Shown: positions 33,664 through 45,615, counted from the stretch's first letter. The stretch: DNA of 64,000 nt from Muscardinus avellanarius (GCA_963383645.1 OY726560.1:148811052-148875051); one strand, 5' to 3'. Notes: a model not told the origin generated them from the sequence alone. Made by a program: numbers and translations.

Positions 33664-35250
33664 AGAAGGCGCCATCGGCCCCTCCAGCGACAGACAGGGC
33701 CGAGCTGGTCTCACCTTGCCTGTGGGGTCGTGAGGTCGGAGCCAGGGCCACTGGAGCCTCCGAGACCCCGAGGAACGGACTCGATGCTGGCATGAGGGCT
33801 GAGTTGGTCTTGAGGCCCTGCCCAGACTGGGCCAATGTCCAGTGGCATGAAAACCCCTCCCCCTTGTCCAAAAACCAGTTTCTTTGCATTTTTAGAAAGC
33901 ACCATCTTACATAGACAAAGCAGGGCTGGAGGAGCCCCGTCCTCGCGTCCTGGCTCTCAGCGCCCTTCATCCACCCCAGGGGACTGGTCACCAAAGCATC
34001 AGTCCAGCAGGAAGGGCCAAGGAGCTCACGGCCGGGGCCGCCCTCAGTGACTGGTGGGAGAGCTGGGGACAGATGGAGCCTCGCTTCCTGCTCCCTCCCC
34101 AGGACAACGCTGGCGTGTGCTGTACACTGTCCCCCGGGGTCTGGTGGACCAAGCCTCGGTGCTCGTTGGCACGCCGGCCTCCTCTGTCTCCCTGCCTCAC
34201 TTTTCCAGTCCTACTGGGGCCTCCGAGGGCCCCTCCCAATACCCACTCACTCACACCTCAGTCTCCGGGTCACTCCTGAGGACCTGGCCTGGGACAGGAC
34301 ATTAACAGGCCATATGTGAACTGGTTGGCACAGCCATGGAAGAGCTGATGTCTTTCCTGTCTCCCTCGATGGTTACCAAAAATGACCATGACTATATCTT
34401 GCTTCTTTGAGAGGGTCCTGCCAGGAGCTTTCGGTTTGAGGGGAAGGAAGCCCCCGTGACTGGCGGCGTCTCTGTTCTCTCAGGTTCTGTCCAGGGCCAA
34501 GGCTGGCTCTCAGAGGTGTCTTGCGTCTCCCTTTCTGGAATATTCCCTCTTTCCCACCACGCTCAGACTTTCTGTCTCTTCAGCCCTTGAAGACGGGACT
34601 GTCCAGGCTGAGTAAGAACCAGTGTGGCACACAGGCACCAAAGGCAGATTGCAGGCGGCAGCAGTCCAGGGTCTGGGGAATCCTGGTTTCTCGACACCCC
34701 CCAAGCCACAGTGGCCCAGCTGAGCTGCGGCAAAGCCCCTGGCAGCCAGATCCAGCGGGGCGGGCTGCAGGACGGCTCAAAGTTCGGTCCACAGATATCC
34801 ACTGACTGCTATGCTGTGTGGCTCAGGGCATGGGGAGCCACTGGGTGGGGGGGGGGCTTCTCAAGAAGGTGCAGGAACTTCCTCTCAGGAGGGAGGGAGC
34901 CCTGAGCCACCACCTTGGAGACCTGGGCCTGTCCAATCGCACGCCACAGGCGGAGGCTGTCTGGACGCACTTTGCACAAATCCAAGGTCCTGCTCTCTGC
35001 TCCTTTCCTTGCTAACCAGAACTCATCTGGGGCTCCGAGGAAGCAGCCCGCGGTGTTGCCCAGCCCCTCACGTCCTGCCCCTGCCTCGTACTTCTGCTGC
35101 CCGGGGCTGGCTCCTGCACTGGCCCTGTGCGTGGATGTGAGTTCATCCCACCTGTGGCCGGTGGTCCCCACCTGGCCTCTCTCTGACACCTGGAGCTTCC
35201 AGCAGCTCACATTGGCTATTGGCAGGGATGCACTGGGTCCATAATCATCA
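33664..35250. other. KCNK18 3' flank / probable 3' UTR
   Basis: Single-copy, GC-rich. No further coding exon is expected. The first AATAAA with a downstream GT-rich stretch is at 35800. Confidence 0.45.
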
Positions 35251-35254
35251 GACA

Positions 35255-35482
35255 CTGATTTCTCATGGAGGCTCAAGTCCAGGAACAGAGAGCCAGGAAG
35301 CTCGGGCTCTTGGTGAGAGCATTCAAGGATATGCATATGGCTGCCTCTTTTCATAGGGGCTCTGAGCCCGTCCTGAGGCCTCCACCCCCAGGACCTCAGC
35401 TGCACCAATCACCACCCGGAGGTCCCACCTCCACTGGCAGAGTTTCAACACATGAATCTTGGGGGACACAAACATTCTTCCC
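35255..35482 (-). mobile_element. MaLR LTR fragment
   Basis: TTTCTCATGGAGGCTCAAGTCC ... GGTCCCACCTCCACTGGCAG ... AACACATGAATCTTGGGGGACAC is the antisense MaLR LTR pattern. Confidence 0.6.
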
Positions 35483-35799
35483 AGAGCACCTCCCAAGCTG
35501 CAGGCACACTGGCTGGGGGTGCTGTCCTGACCTTGGGACTTAAAAAGGTTCCAAGGGGTCCCAGTGCAGGGCCAGACACCAGGACACTGGCGGCTCACTC
35601 AGCCCCACATGCGCTTCTCCCTCGGGGGTGGACGAAGACTTCCCTTTGAGGCTCGTCCACCTGTGGCCTCCTCTAGGTCTTGTCCCAAGGCTCCTGGAAG
35701 TGGCCACTCTTGTTCCCTGCAGGCTCCCACTGCGTCCTCTGCTGAAGGATTGTAATGAGCTTCTTACCTGCTCCCTTATCTGCAAACTCTGAGCTGCCG

Positions 35800-35805
35800 A
35801 ATAAA
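35800..35805 (+). terminator. Candidate poly(A) signal downstream of KCNK18
   Basis: AATAAA followed by a GT/T-rich stretch (CTTGTGTTTTTCC), about 2.1 kb after the KCNK18 stop. It could end a long 3' UTR, but ordinary intergenic AATAAA is equally possible. Confidence 0.25.
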
Positions 35806-36117
35806 ACAATCTTGTGTTTTTCCTCCTTTCTAACCTCCACTCCCCCTTCACAGCGTCTGGCACATACAGGATGCTGCGGGGACCTCGGTGCGCGTGAGTG
35901 CCGAGGACAGCAGCCACATTACTGCAGGATGGCTGCATGCCAGGCCCTGCTGAATCCTTCATATACAGGATCTGGTCCGGTCCTCCCTGCAGCAGTAAGC
36001 ACCGATTATCTCCGCTTAACAGATGGGGAACCTGAGGCCAAGCAACCCGCCCAAGTTGCCACTGCTCTAAGTGATGGAACCAGGATCCCTGCCCAGGCTG
36101 AGCCTGACTCTGAGTCA

Positions 36118-36260
36118 GTGGTTCTCAGAGGACCACCAGCAGCAGCAGCACCCTTAGGAACCTGCTGGAAAGGCAGACTGTTTCTACCCAAGTCTTACCA
36201 AGTGGCACACTGGGTTCTAACAAGCCCTTCAGGTGTTTCTGACATCTCAGGGTTGAAAGC
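36118..36260. mobile_element. MER5-like hAT remnant
   Basis: GTGGTTCTCAGAGGACCACCAGCAGCAGC ... AACAAGCCCTTCAGGTGTTTCTGAC fits MER5. The small inverted repeat begins inside it. Confidence 0.6.
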
Positions 36261-36752
36261 CACACAGTGAACACTCCCAGACTGCCTGTGGACAGCAGCC
36301 TGAGGGAAGCCATGAACATACAGCTCCCACACAGAGGCGGGGATGCTAAGGGCAGAGCCTCTGGACACGGAGGCCTCCGCAGACTGGAACAGATGCCGCC
36401 CCAGTAAGAGTCATCTGTCTCTCTCCCAAACTCCAGGTCTCTCCTGGTGCGGGAGGGTGCTTCCCTGGCCTGTCCTCTCTTGGGAATCCCCATCCCACTG
36501 CCCCACAGGACCCTGCTCTGTGAATGTGGGGAGGATGGGGAGCTATGGGTCTCGGCTTCACTAAAGCCCACCTCTCAAATCCAAGGGCCCAGAACTTGCC
36601 CCAGGACCTCCTGGACTCTGGAGGGCAGGGGCATTATGGTGGTCACCTGCTGGGTCTCCCTCATAGATGCAAAATGCCCTGTATCTCCTTCTCATGGCTC
36701 ATTTCTGACTCCCAGGACCTGGGCCAGAGCCGTTGTGGGACTCACTGTCCCT
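36220..36752 (+). repeat. Left arm of small inverted repeat
   Basis: Its reverse complement matches 37699-38250 at roughly 97% identity. The right arm has a short insertion near 38207-38225. Confidence 0.92.
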
Positions 36753-36832
36753 GGGGTTCTGAGGTGGTCCTATGGCTGGCCCACCAGCCTGTACATGGCA
36801 TTGTTAGCACCCCTCCCCCGCCTCTTTTTTTT

Positions 36833-37032
36833 TGTGTGTGTGTGTGTTACTGGGGACTGAACCCAGGGGCATTTTGCCTCTGAGCCACACTTCACTTCCA
36901 GCCCTATTTTTTACTTTGAAACAAGATCTCACTAAATTGTAGAGGGTCTCTGCTGGCTGTGAACCTGTGATCCTCCAGGCGCAGTGTCCCAAGTGCTGGG
37001 ATTACATGCCTGCACCACAAGGCCAAGCTCCT
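36833..37032 (-). mobile_element. B1-dID type SINE in spacer of small inverted repeat
   Basis: GTGTGTGTGTGTTACTGGGGACTGAACCC ... TGCACCACAAGGCCAAGC. Confidence 0.85.
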
Positions 37033-37221
37033 CTAGCCTCTTTTTTAAAGAAGAAACGAAAGTTTCTGGGCTTTAAGCAATAAATCCAAGAGAACACAGC
37101 CAGAGAGATGGGGGTGGGGACCTAATCCCCGGAACCCCAGGAAATGCGAGCGCAGCGGGGAGGGGGGCAGCGGGTCTAGGTCGCAGGTGAGGAGCTGAGG
37201 GACCCTTTTCCACAGTGGCTC

Positions 37222-37286
37222 CCGCAGGGTGGCGCCGCGGCCATGCGGCTGGCCTGAGCTTTCTCACTGTGCCACCAGGTGGCGCC
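37222..37286 (+). promoter_or_regulatory. Two CTCF-like motifs in tandem
   Basis: CCGCAGGGTGGCGCC at 37222-37236 and CCACCAGGTGGCGCC at 37272-37286, same strand, 50 bp apart, in a GC-rich block between the arms of the small inverted repeat. Both match the CTCF core well. Confidence 0.55.
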
Positions 37287-37698
37287 GCCAGACAGCGAGG
37301 ACCGGGTGCTGGGGACAGCGGGTGACAGGTCAGCAGCTTTTCCCAGGTGCCTCCCAGGAAGGTCCCCGGGGAAGAAAGCATCTCACTCTGGTTCCATGGG
37401 AAAAGTAGCCTCCACCCCTGGTCTTCTCCCACAACCCTGAGGCAAATCAGCTGTTCTCACCTCTGTGCCAGCTAAGTGGCATTTCAGACCGCTGTCCCTT
37501 GTCTCTTAAAACCAGGTCCTGCCCAGCTAATCTCAACTCGTGAATGGGCCCCACCTGAGTCCCCCCACACACACTTGGCAAAGACATTCTGCAAATAACC
37601 CGATGTTTGTTCCCCTCCCTCTGGCCTCCTGGGGCTGGTGGGTGGGCGAAGCTTACAGAAGACCCTGGGAGCCACCCCCTTGATCCTGGGATCCTGGT

Positions 37699-38250
37699 GG
37701 GACAGTGAGTCCCACCAAGGCTCTGGCCCAGGTCCTGGGAGTCAGAAATGAGCCATGAGAAGGAAGATACAGGGCATTTTGCACCTATGAGGGAGACCCA
37801 GCAGGTGACCACCATAATGCCCCTGCCCTCCAGAGTCCAGGAGGTCCTGGGGCAAGTTCTGGGCCCTTGGATTTGAGAGGTGGGCTTTAGTGAAGCCGAG
37901 ACCCATAGCTCCCCATCCTCCCCACATTCACAGAGCAGGGTCCTGTGGGGCAGTGGGATGGGGATTCCCAAGAGAGGACAGGCCAGGGAAGCACCCTCCA
38001 GCACCAGGAGAGACCTGGAGTTTGGGAGAGAGACAGATGACTCTTACTGGGGCGGCATCTGTTCCAGTCTGCGGAGGCCTCCGTGTCCAGAGGCTCTGCC
38101 CTTAGCATCCCCGCCTCTGTGTGGGAGCTGTATGTTCATGGCTTCCCTCAGGCTGCTGTCCACAGGCAGTCTGGGAGTGTTCACTGTGTGGCTTTCAACC
38201 CTGAGAGTCAAACCTTCAGAGTCAGATGTCAGAAACACCTGAAGGGCTTG
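37699..38250 (-). repeat. Right arm of small inverted repeat
   Basis: Inverted partner of 36220-36752, separated from it by 946 bp. The shared frames on both arms are not genes. Confidence 0.92.
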
Positions 38251-39239
38251 GGTCCAGATGCTGGGACCCCTGCGCGCTCTGGGAGAGAGGGCCAGGAACA
38301 TGTGCTGTGGTTCTGAGGCTCCTCTTGGGTTCTCACACTGCTGAGTGGTTGTCACGGGCTGGGGCTGAGCACCAGTGTTAGGGGAGGGCTGGGGACAAAG
38401 CAGAGACCGGAGGAGCTGGTGGGGGGGGCAGTGCCTTCTGGGAGGCCCGGGGCAGAGGGGCTGGGATCCAGGAGCCCTGGCTGTGCCCAGCTCTTCTGGG
38501 TAACAGAGTTGCCTAGGACAGCGTTGGGGTCTTGCTGACCTCTGAGGACTGGGGTCCTGCCTTGCCACAAGAGTGGTGGCTGGCTTGCTGAGTGAGGTGC
38601 CCTGGCAGGTGGGTTGCTGCCTGCACTGCTTTGTGCTAGCTGCTGCCTGAGCTTCTGAGGGAGACTGTTAAGTGGGAGGAAGGGAAGACAACCTTTCATG
38701 AGCAGCTTGTATGTACGGGCTCCCGCGAGCTGCACAGTCTCACCTGTTTAGCTGGGTCCTTGGGCACACAGTGATACCTCTGGCCCTGCCTGGGGCACTG
38801 CTGCACATGGGGGTTCCTTGGTCCACATCAGCTGCTCATGGAATCCTTATCACAGTCCATGGAGTAGAGGAGTCCTGTGGCCAAAATCTTTGTCCTGAGC
38901 CCACCAGACCACCGGGCGGCCCTGCCCCAAATCACCAGAACCTTCCCTGACACCACCCTTCCCCATTTAGGGTGGGCCAGGCAGCCCTGGAAGGGGCCTC
39001 GTCCTGACTTACACTAAGCAACACGGCAGCCAGGGGAGTGTTCTGAGACTCCCAGGGTCCCTTGCTCACGTGGGGTCTCCTGTGGCACCAGGAGCCCTGG
39101 GAGCTGCAGAAGCCCTGGTGTGTAATTGTCAGCATTGTGAAAGTTATACTCTGTTACTTTTTTCATTCTTGATATTCATGTACAAATGTAATTTTGAATG
39201 GGTAATTACATGCATACTATATCAAATATATTAATTAAT
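38251..39239. other. Intergenic, nothing recognised
   Basis: No gene or repeat is supported here. Confidence 0.4.
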
Positions 39240-39242
39240 TAC

Positions 39243-39267
39243 TATATATATATATACACACACACAC

Positions 39268-39298
<31 letters not shown>

Positions 39299-39478
39299 CC
39301 AGAGATTGAACTCAGGGGAATTCTGCCTCTGAGCTATACTCTCAGCCCTATTTTATTTTTTATTTAGAAACAGGGTCTCACTAAATTGCCGAGGGACTTG
39401 CTAAATTGCTGTGACTGGTCTCAAACCGATTCTCCTGTCTCAGCCTCCCAAGTATTAGGATTATAGGCATGTGCCAGT
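39243..39478 (-). mobile_element. B1-dID type SINE with TA/CA/GT tract
   Basis: (TA)n(CA)n(GT)n 39243-39296, then AGAGATTGAACTCAGGGGAATTC ... GGATTATAGGCATGTGCCAG. Confidence 0.85.
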
Positions 39479-39507
39479 GTACTCTTTTTATTTTAGGGAA
39501 CGTCTTT

Positions 39508-39706
39508 TTTTTGTATTAGGAATTAAACTCAGGGGCATTCTACCTCTTAGCTATACCCCCAGCCCATTTTATTTTTATTTTCAAACAGAGTGTTACTAAG
39601 TTGATGGAAGTCTCACTTCTTGCTTGAGGCTGTCCTCAAACCTGCACTCCTCCTGTCTTAGCCTCCTAAGTACTGGGATTACAGGCATGTGCCACCACAC
39701 CTGGCT
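39508..39706 (-). mobile_element. B1-dID type SINE, minus strand
   Basis: TTGTATTAGGAATTAAACTCAGG ... CATGTGCCACCACACCTGGC. Confidence 0.85.
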
Positions 39707-42178
39707 CATTAAGGAAACTTCTTGATTGTATAATTATCTACAAAACCTGATCCTCCCTGGCCCCAAAGACATTCAACAGAAGTAAATTCTGTCCATAAAA
39801 GTGCCCCCTTCCCCAGACCGTTTCTGATTCTGCCGGCCTCTCCAAGGTCCTCTCTGGACGAAGGCCAGCCACTTTTCCACTGGGGGCCAGGTCCTGCCAC
39901 CACAGCTCACCCACCCCAGAAACCTGACCTTAGGGTTGGGCACAGACTAACGGAACCGGAAACCATGCCTGACCGGGGCACCAAAACCTCACACCCTGGT
40001 TTCTACCAGGTACCAGGTCTGTCTGCTAACCAGACAGGGCCAGAGGAGAAGTGACTGGTGGTCAGGGTCAAGGGCAAGTCAAGTCAGACGGCCAGCCCAG
40101 AAACGTCCCCCAGAGCACCGCTCCGCACCATGCAGGCCGGAAGCAGTGGTGTGGCTGGGCAAAGACCTCTGCCTGGCAGGTGCCTGACCTGTTAAATAGA
40201 CATAGAATTGGTACCCACCTCGCAGGGTTGTTGTGAGGCCCAACAGAGATAGAAGGTTCCAGAAAGCATTGCAGCATGGCACCCAGCTTCGCAAGCTGAC
40301 AACACGCCCTCCCTCCCCAGCCGTTCCCATTACTGTGTCCAGGAGGCCGATTCTGCCCCAAGTTGGCTCTCCCCGGCACCTGCTCACCACCCTGGGAAGG
40401 GATGGGCAACAAGGCCAGGCCTGATCCCCATGGACTTAGAGGTGGCTCACAGCATGGGACCAACAGGACCCTCGTGCAGCCTGTGCAGCCCTCACCCGGG
40501 AGGCCACGTCCAGCCACCAGAAGCCTGCGCATTTGCGGCGGGAGGCATCCCTTCTGCAGGCCCTGTCCCCAGGGACGCCCATCTTTCTCCCTGGTCCACA
40601 CTTGTCACTTTCTCCTGGCTCCTGAAACACTGCACCTGCCTGGCACCTTCCAGCTGCTCCACCGCCCACTCGGCATGGTCCCCCGTCCCTTGCTGGTGGC
40701 CAGTCTCCGCTCCCCACTCTGGCCTCACCATCCATGTGTCTCCACACTGACTTCCCCCAAGACCTCAGGTTCCCGCTGCCCACTAGCACCCCTGACTCCA
40801 CGCACCCCAACTCAGCAGGCCCTGGGCCACCTCATCTCATGAAGGCAGCTCCATCCTTTCCCATGGCCTGAGCAGGTGCCTGAGGGCTGACTCCTCCGCT
40901 CTCTTCTCTCCCCTCTGTGGAGAGGCATGAGGGCACCCGGTAAGGAGCCGGAGTCTGGGCTTTGCCTGCTCACATTGGAAGTAGCTGGTTTCATATGGGA
41001 CTCAGCACTTGTTCGTTTTAGAAGCTCCTACATAACTGGTGGATTTTCATTCATTTTCTCAATCCCGGGCTGTGTCCAGTGACTACTGCGGGCCATGTGC
41101 TGGAATACAGCCCTGAATGGCGAACCCAGGGGCTACTCGCACATGTTTGCTGGGGCAGGAACTGCCATTCGAGGCAGCGACCTGTGCCTCAGAGCGTCAG
41201 CTCAGGGAGAAGTGCGCAGGATCTGCTGTCCCTCCAGTAGCCTCCCAGGTCCTTGTTTTATTTAAAATGAAGGCAGATGCTAGTCACCCAGGAAGGCTGA
41301 CATCCTCATTGCCAGGTACCTGTTCTGTGTCTTGGCCCATGTGGCCCAACAGAGAAAGGATCTGTTTTCCTGGAAGTTGTCAAAATGCCAGAACATTCCA
41401 CTGGGAAGAAGCTTTAGGACAGCTGGCATGTTCTCCCTGGAAGAAGAACTCATAAGCCATTCTGGTGACTGAGGAGCCGGGTGGGGCCCACCCAGCTCTC
41501 TGGAAGCTGGGAATGCACCAGGGCTAACAGGATGTCCAGGGTCGGAGGCCTGGGTGGCTCGTTTGTGGCCATGGTGACCGCTGTGCATCTCTGTGGAGCA
41601 GAGAACTTTGATGTGGACTCGATGCAGAACAACAAAGGACTTGGAAGCGAACTGGCTCCTTGTAGTCCTCACTGCCTTTTACAGCTCTGCTTTTATTGTT
41701 GCTGGTTAGATCAGAGAGCGCACCCTTTCAAGTGCTATAAAATCAAAACACCGGCAATTAGGGCCCGCTCTGATGTTCAAGCCTTCCTCAGTCTCTTCCC
41801 AAAGTAGCTACATTTGTAGAAATCCGACATGACCGTACAGACAGACAGACAGCACTGCATTCATGTTTCTTATCCAACAAGTTTTTACCGAGTGCCTGTT
41901 CCGTGCCGGGACTGCCTCCAGGTGGCTGGGGACTCAGGGTGCCGTGAGGCTGCCCAGAGGCTGATCTCCCAGTGCCGTTTCAACCTCGGTTTCCCCTGTG
42001 CACAACCAGGGTGGGGAGAGGCCAGGAGTCCCCTTTGGCTGTTTTCTGACTCCTCTGTGAAGATCCTCTTCTCCCATTCCTGTCTTGGCCTCAATAGTTT
42101 GGTTTTCCTATTACATATTTGGCTTCCCTGTAATATTTGTTTGAATAAAGGAGTCTATAACATAAAAAAGAAATTTAG
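39707..42178. other. Intergenic, mostly unrecognised
   Basis: A MIR-like stretch near 40180-40290 (GTACCCACCTCGCAGGGTTGTTGTGAGG) and an L2/MIR-like stretch near 41860-41960 are the only recognisable elements. Frames of up to 177 codons lack support. Confidence 0.4.
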
Positions 42179-42322
42179 AAGCCGGGCATGGTGACACACG
42201 CTTCTAATCCCAGTCTTTGGGAGTCTGAGACAGGAGGATCACAGGTCTTCTGCCAGCCTCAGCTAGTTAGTGAGGCCCCTTACAACTTAGTGAGAAGACC
42301 CTGTTTCAAAATACAGAATAAA
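42179..42322 (+). mobile_element. B1 half of a B1-dID SINE
   Basis: AGCCGGGCATGGTGACACACGC to CCCTGTTTCAAAATACAGAATAAA. It is followed directly by another complete copy, so the next SINE probably inserted into its tail, with the split ID half at 42540-42640. Confidence 0.8.
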
Positions 42323-42324
42323 AG

Positions 42325-42540
42325 CCGGGAGTGGTGGCGCACGCTTGTAATCCCAGCATTCGGGAGGTTGAGACCAGAGGATCGCGGTTCGCGGACGGCC
42401 TCAGCTACTTAGTGGGCCCTCTGCAAGTCAGTGAGACCCGGTTTCAAAATAAAGAATAAAAAATAGGGCAGGGGGTGTAGCTCAGAGGTTGAATGCCCCT
42501 GGCTTCCATCCCTAGACCTGCAAAAACAACAACAACAAAA
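42325..42540 (+). mobile_element. B1-dID type SINE nested in another
   Basis: GCCGGGAGTGGTGGCGCACGC ... GGGGTGTAGCTCAGAGGTTGAATG ... CTAGACCTGCAAAAACAAC. The flanking AATACAGAATAAAA repeats at 42311-42324 and about 42547-42560, supporting the nesting. Confidence 0.88.
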
Positions 42541-42547
42541 AACCCAA

Positions 42548-42640
42548 AATACAGAATAAAAGACAGGGCTGGCATGTAGCTCGGAGGTAGAATGCCCCTG
42601 GGATCAATCCCCATGTACCACAAAAAAAAAAAAAAAGAAA
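42548..42640 (+). mobile_element. ID half displaced by the nested SINE
   Basis: GGCTGGCATGTAGCTCGGAGGTAG ... GATCAATCCCCATGTACC then an A-rich tail. It continues the SINE begun at 42179. Confidence 0.8.
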
Positions 42641-43259
42641 AGAAAAGAAAAAAAGAAAAAAGAAAGAAATTTGGGGTATGAACAAAAAGACACAGCCACA
42701 AATTCTCCAAAATGTCTTCCCTGTGGAATGTTCTAGGTGGTTGCCAGCCATGCGGCTTGCAGACCCTCTGGGCTATTGGTCCCTCTGAGGCTGAGACACA
42801 CGATGAGTAAGCCATGCTCAGAGAGGAACCTGCCTGGCGGCTGCCGGCCACCCTCACTTCAGGTGAAGCGCGGGGCTGAGAGGGTGGGGGACCACGGGTC
42901 CTGCTGCGTCTTCCCCTGGGTGAGCAAGGGCTTCACTTCCAAAGGCATCTGCCCTTCTCGGACTGAGGATCCCCCTGGGCTGCAAGGCCTTTCCTGCCCT
43001 TTCCTGCCTCTCCCAGCTCTTTGCAATCAACATGTATTACTTTTGTAGTTCAGCAAAGGCACAAGATTTAAAGTTATTGGGATAGTTTGCCACAAATATC
43101 ATTGCCAAAATTCAACTCCATGGGAATCAATCCTGCACAGAGCAGGTGGATGATCCTGGCGTAGGAGAAAGGGCAGGGGCTGGGGGCTTCTGGCTGGGTT
43201 TTATGTCTTGACCTGGGTAAGGGGGGTCACACTGGAACTCAAAGCACAATTATTATTTC

Positions 43260-43268
43260 TGTGTGTGT

Positions 43269-43317
<49 letters not shown>

Positions 43318-43520
43318 GCGGGTTTGGGGATGGAACCCAGGGGCATTTGGCCTCCAAGCTACACCTCCTGCCCTATTTTTTATTCTTTATTTTGAAACAG
43401 GGTCTCACTGAGTTTCAGAGGGCCTCACTAAGTATCTGAGGCTGTCCATGAACTGTGATCCTCCAGTCTCAGCCTCCTGAATGCTGGGATTACAAGCATG
43501 GGCCATCACGCCCAGCTTTA
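43260..43520 (-). mobile_element. B1-dID type SINE with (GT)n
   Basis: (GT)n 43260-43314, GGGGATGGAACCCAGGGGC ... GGGCCATCACGCCCAGC. Confidence 0.88.
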
Positions 43521-43540
43521 TTTTTTTTTTATTTTTTTTC

Positions 43541-43770
43541 AGTGTGTGTGTGTGTGTGTGTGTGTGTTTGTGATTCTGGGGACAATACCCAGGGGCATTC
43601 TGCCTCTGCGCTATACTTCCACCCCTATTTTATTTTTTTATTTGGAAACAAGGTCTCACTAAGTTGTGGAGAGCCTCACTGAGTCCCTGTGGCTGCTGGT
43701 GATCTGTGATCCTCCTGTCTCAGCCTCCCAAGCACTAGAATTACAGGTGTGCGCCACCACGCCTGGCTCA
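43541..43770 (-). mobile_element. B1-dID type SINE with (GT)n
   Basis: (GT)n 43541-43567, GACAATACCCAGGGGCATTC ... GCGCCACCACGCCTGGC. Confidence 0.88.
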
Positions 43771-43944
43771 CAGTTCTTCTTTCAGTAGTGAGCATATTTT
43801 GTGCCCTCTTCCGTATGTCTATATATCTCCCAAGGAGAATAGAAAAAAGGAATAATAGAGGCTTGAGGTAAATAATTCTTCAAAAAGTATGCAAGGATAG
43901 AAAATTACAGCTGGAATGTGAAATCTCTTCACCTTTCTGTTTCC

Positions 43945-44469
43945 TCCTCCTCCTCCCCTCCTCCTCCTCCTCCCCTCCTCCTCCTCCTCCCCTCCTCCTC
44001 CTTCTCCTCTCTTCCTCCCCTCCTCCTCCTCCTCCTCCCTCCTCCTCCTCCCCTCCTCCTCCTCCCCTCCTCCTCCTCCCCTCCTCCTCCTCCCCTCCTC
44101 CTCCTCCCCTCCTCCTCCTCCCCTCCTCCTCCTCCTCCTCCCTCCTCCTCCTCCCCTCCTCCTCCTCCCCTCCTCCTCCTCCCCTCCTCCTCCTCCCCTC
44201 CTCCTCCTTCTCCTCCTCCCTCCTCCTTCTCCTCCTCCCTCCTCCTCCTCCTCCCCTCCTCCTCCTCCTCCTCTCCTCCTCCTTCTCCTCTCTTCCTCCC
44301 CTCCTCTTCCTTCTCCTCCTCCCTCCTCCTCCTCCCTCCTCCTCCTTCTCCTCTTCCTCCTCCTCCTCCCTCCTCCTCCTCCCCTCCTCCTCCTTCTCCT
44401 CCTCCCTCCTTCTCCTCCTCCCTCCTCCTCCTCCTCCTTCTCTTCCTCCTCCTCCGCCTCCTCCTCCTC
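43945..44469 (+). repeat. 525-bp polypyrimidine tract, (TCC)n-derived
   Basis: Irregular TCC/CTCCTCCC/TTC units with almost no purine on the + strand. It produces long Ser/Pro/Leu frames on one strand and Glu/Gly/Arg frames on the other, which are artefacts. Confidence 0.97.
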
Positions 44470-44907
44470 ACACTATTTTGTTTCCTAGAAGCAACTGGGC
44501 GACACCATGGTCGGTTAAAGGACATCTATCCTGAACTGGCCTGTGTACGTTTTGTGCTAACCCTGTGTGTGCAGCCTTCTGAATACATCAGCTTTCCCAA
44601 ACAGGACCCAAATATGCTGTCCCACGAGCTCTGCCTTCACTGAGGAATAATTTGTCTCTGATGTTTTTCCACGGTAAACACTGAGCTGCTTAATTTTCAC
44701 CAGCGGTCACTCAGTGTCTGCACTCGGGCCACTGTGCTGACATTCAGGAAGCTCCCCGGGTTGTCCAGTGCGATTTCAGTGTCACGTCAAGGGCTGGACA
44801 TACAGGCATCTCAACTCATTCCAAGAGGTTTTGCACCCTCGAGAATCTTCTTCCAGGTGGACCTTTGCTGAATGCCTGGGGTCTCAGGGGACATTTTGTC
44901 TCCCCTC

Positions 44908-44949
<42 letters not shown>

Positions 44950-45494
44950 CACAGCACCCACACAAAGCTTGAAGTAAATCCAATTAGATGTAATGACTGG
45001 ATTTTTCTCCCCTTGGAGCGGGTGACAGGGATGTCTCGGATACCTTTTAGTCGCTCACAGACACGTTTCTGAATGACATAATTGGGTTGGGTCTTTGCAG
45101 CCTGCCCTATTGGACTATTGATTATCCACTAAACCTCCTGCCCCACGGATGTCTGGGTGTGCAGTCCGCATAGCAAAAGGGCGAGGACAGTCGGAGCAGG
45201 TGGGGGAGCCTCTATAGTGCTTGGTCCTGAGGCCAAGGGCCCTGTGGGCACCCGCGGCTGCCCCTAAGCCATCAGGGTCCAGGAAGCAGAGCTCTTGCCC
45301 CGGCCTCACACCTGTGTGGCTGGGGTCGGCGGCACTGTTCCTCTCTGGGTCTGCTTTCTGGTGTGTTGAAGGCAGCCTTTATACTTCGTCACCTTTGTGG
45401 CTCTGTTTGGCATCAGTGTACCATATAATATGAGCTATAAACAAGCACATAGGTAATTTAGAACTTTCTAGCAGCTGTATTGAAAAAGCAAAAA
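44470..45494. other. Intergenic with one (GT)n
   Basis: A pure GT run at 44912-44946. No gene is recognised. Confidence 0.45.
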
Positions 45495-45612
45495 AATCCA
45501 GGCATGTTAACTTAATTCCAGTAACTCGGGAGGCAGACACTGGAGGATCCCAAGTTCCAGGTCAGCCTTGGCAACTTAACCAGATCCTGTCTCACGATAA
45601 ACATAGAAATAG
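45495..45612 (+). mobile_element. Diverged B1-like SINE half
   Basis: ATCCAGGCATGTTAACTTAATTCC ... GATCCTGTCTCACGATAAACA, older than its neighbours. Confidence 0.6.
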
Positions 45613-45615
45613 ATA

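Noticed and set aside
36125..38242. Shared frames at 36125-36571 and 37880-38242 as a duplicated gene
   Set aside because: They share sequence because of the small inverted repeat; neither has codon-level signs of coding, and part is MER5 transposon.
43918..44643. 241-codon Ser/Pro/Leu frame and 198-codon Glu/Gly/Arg frame
   Set aside because: Both are translations of the polypyrimidine tract; there is no splice, promoter or family support.
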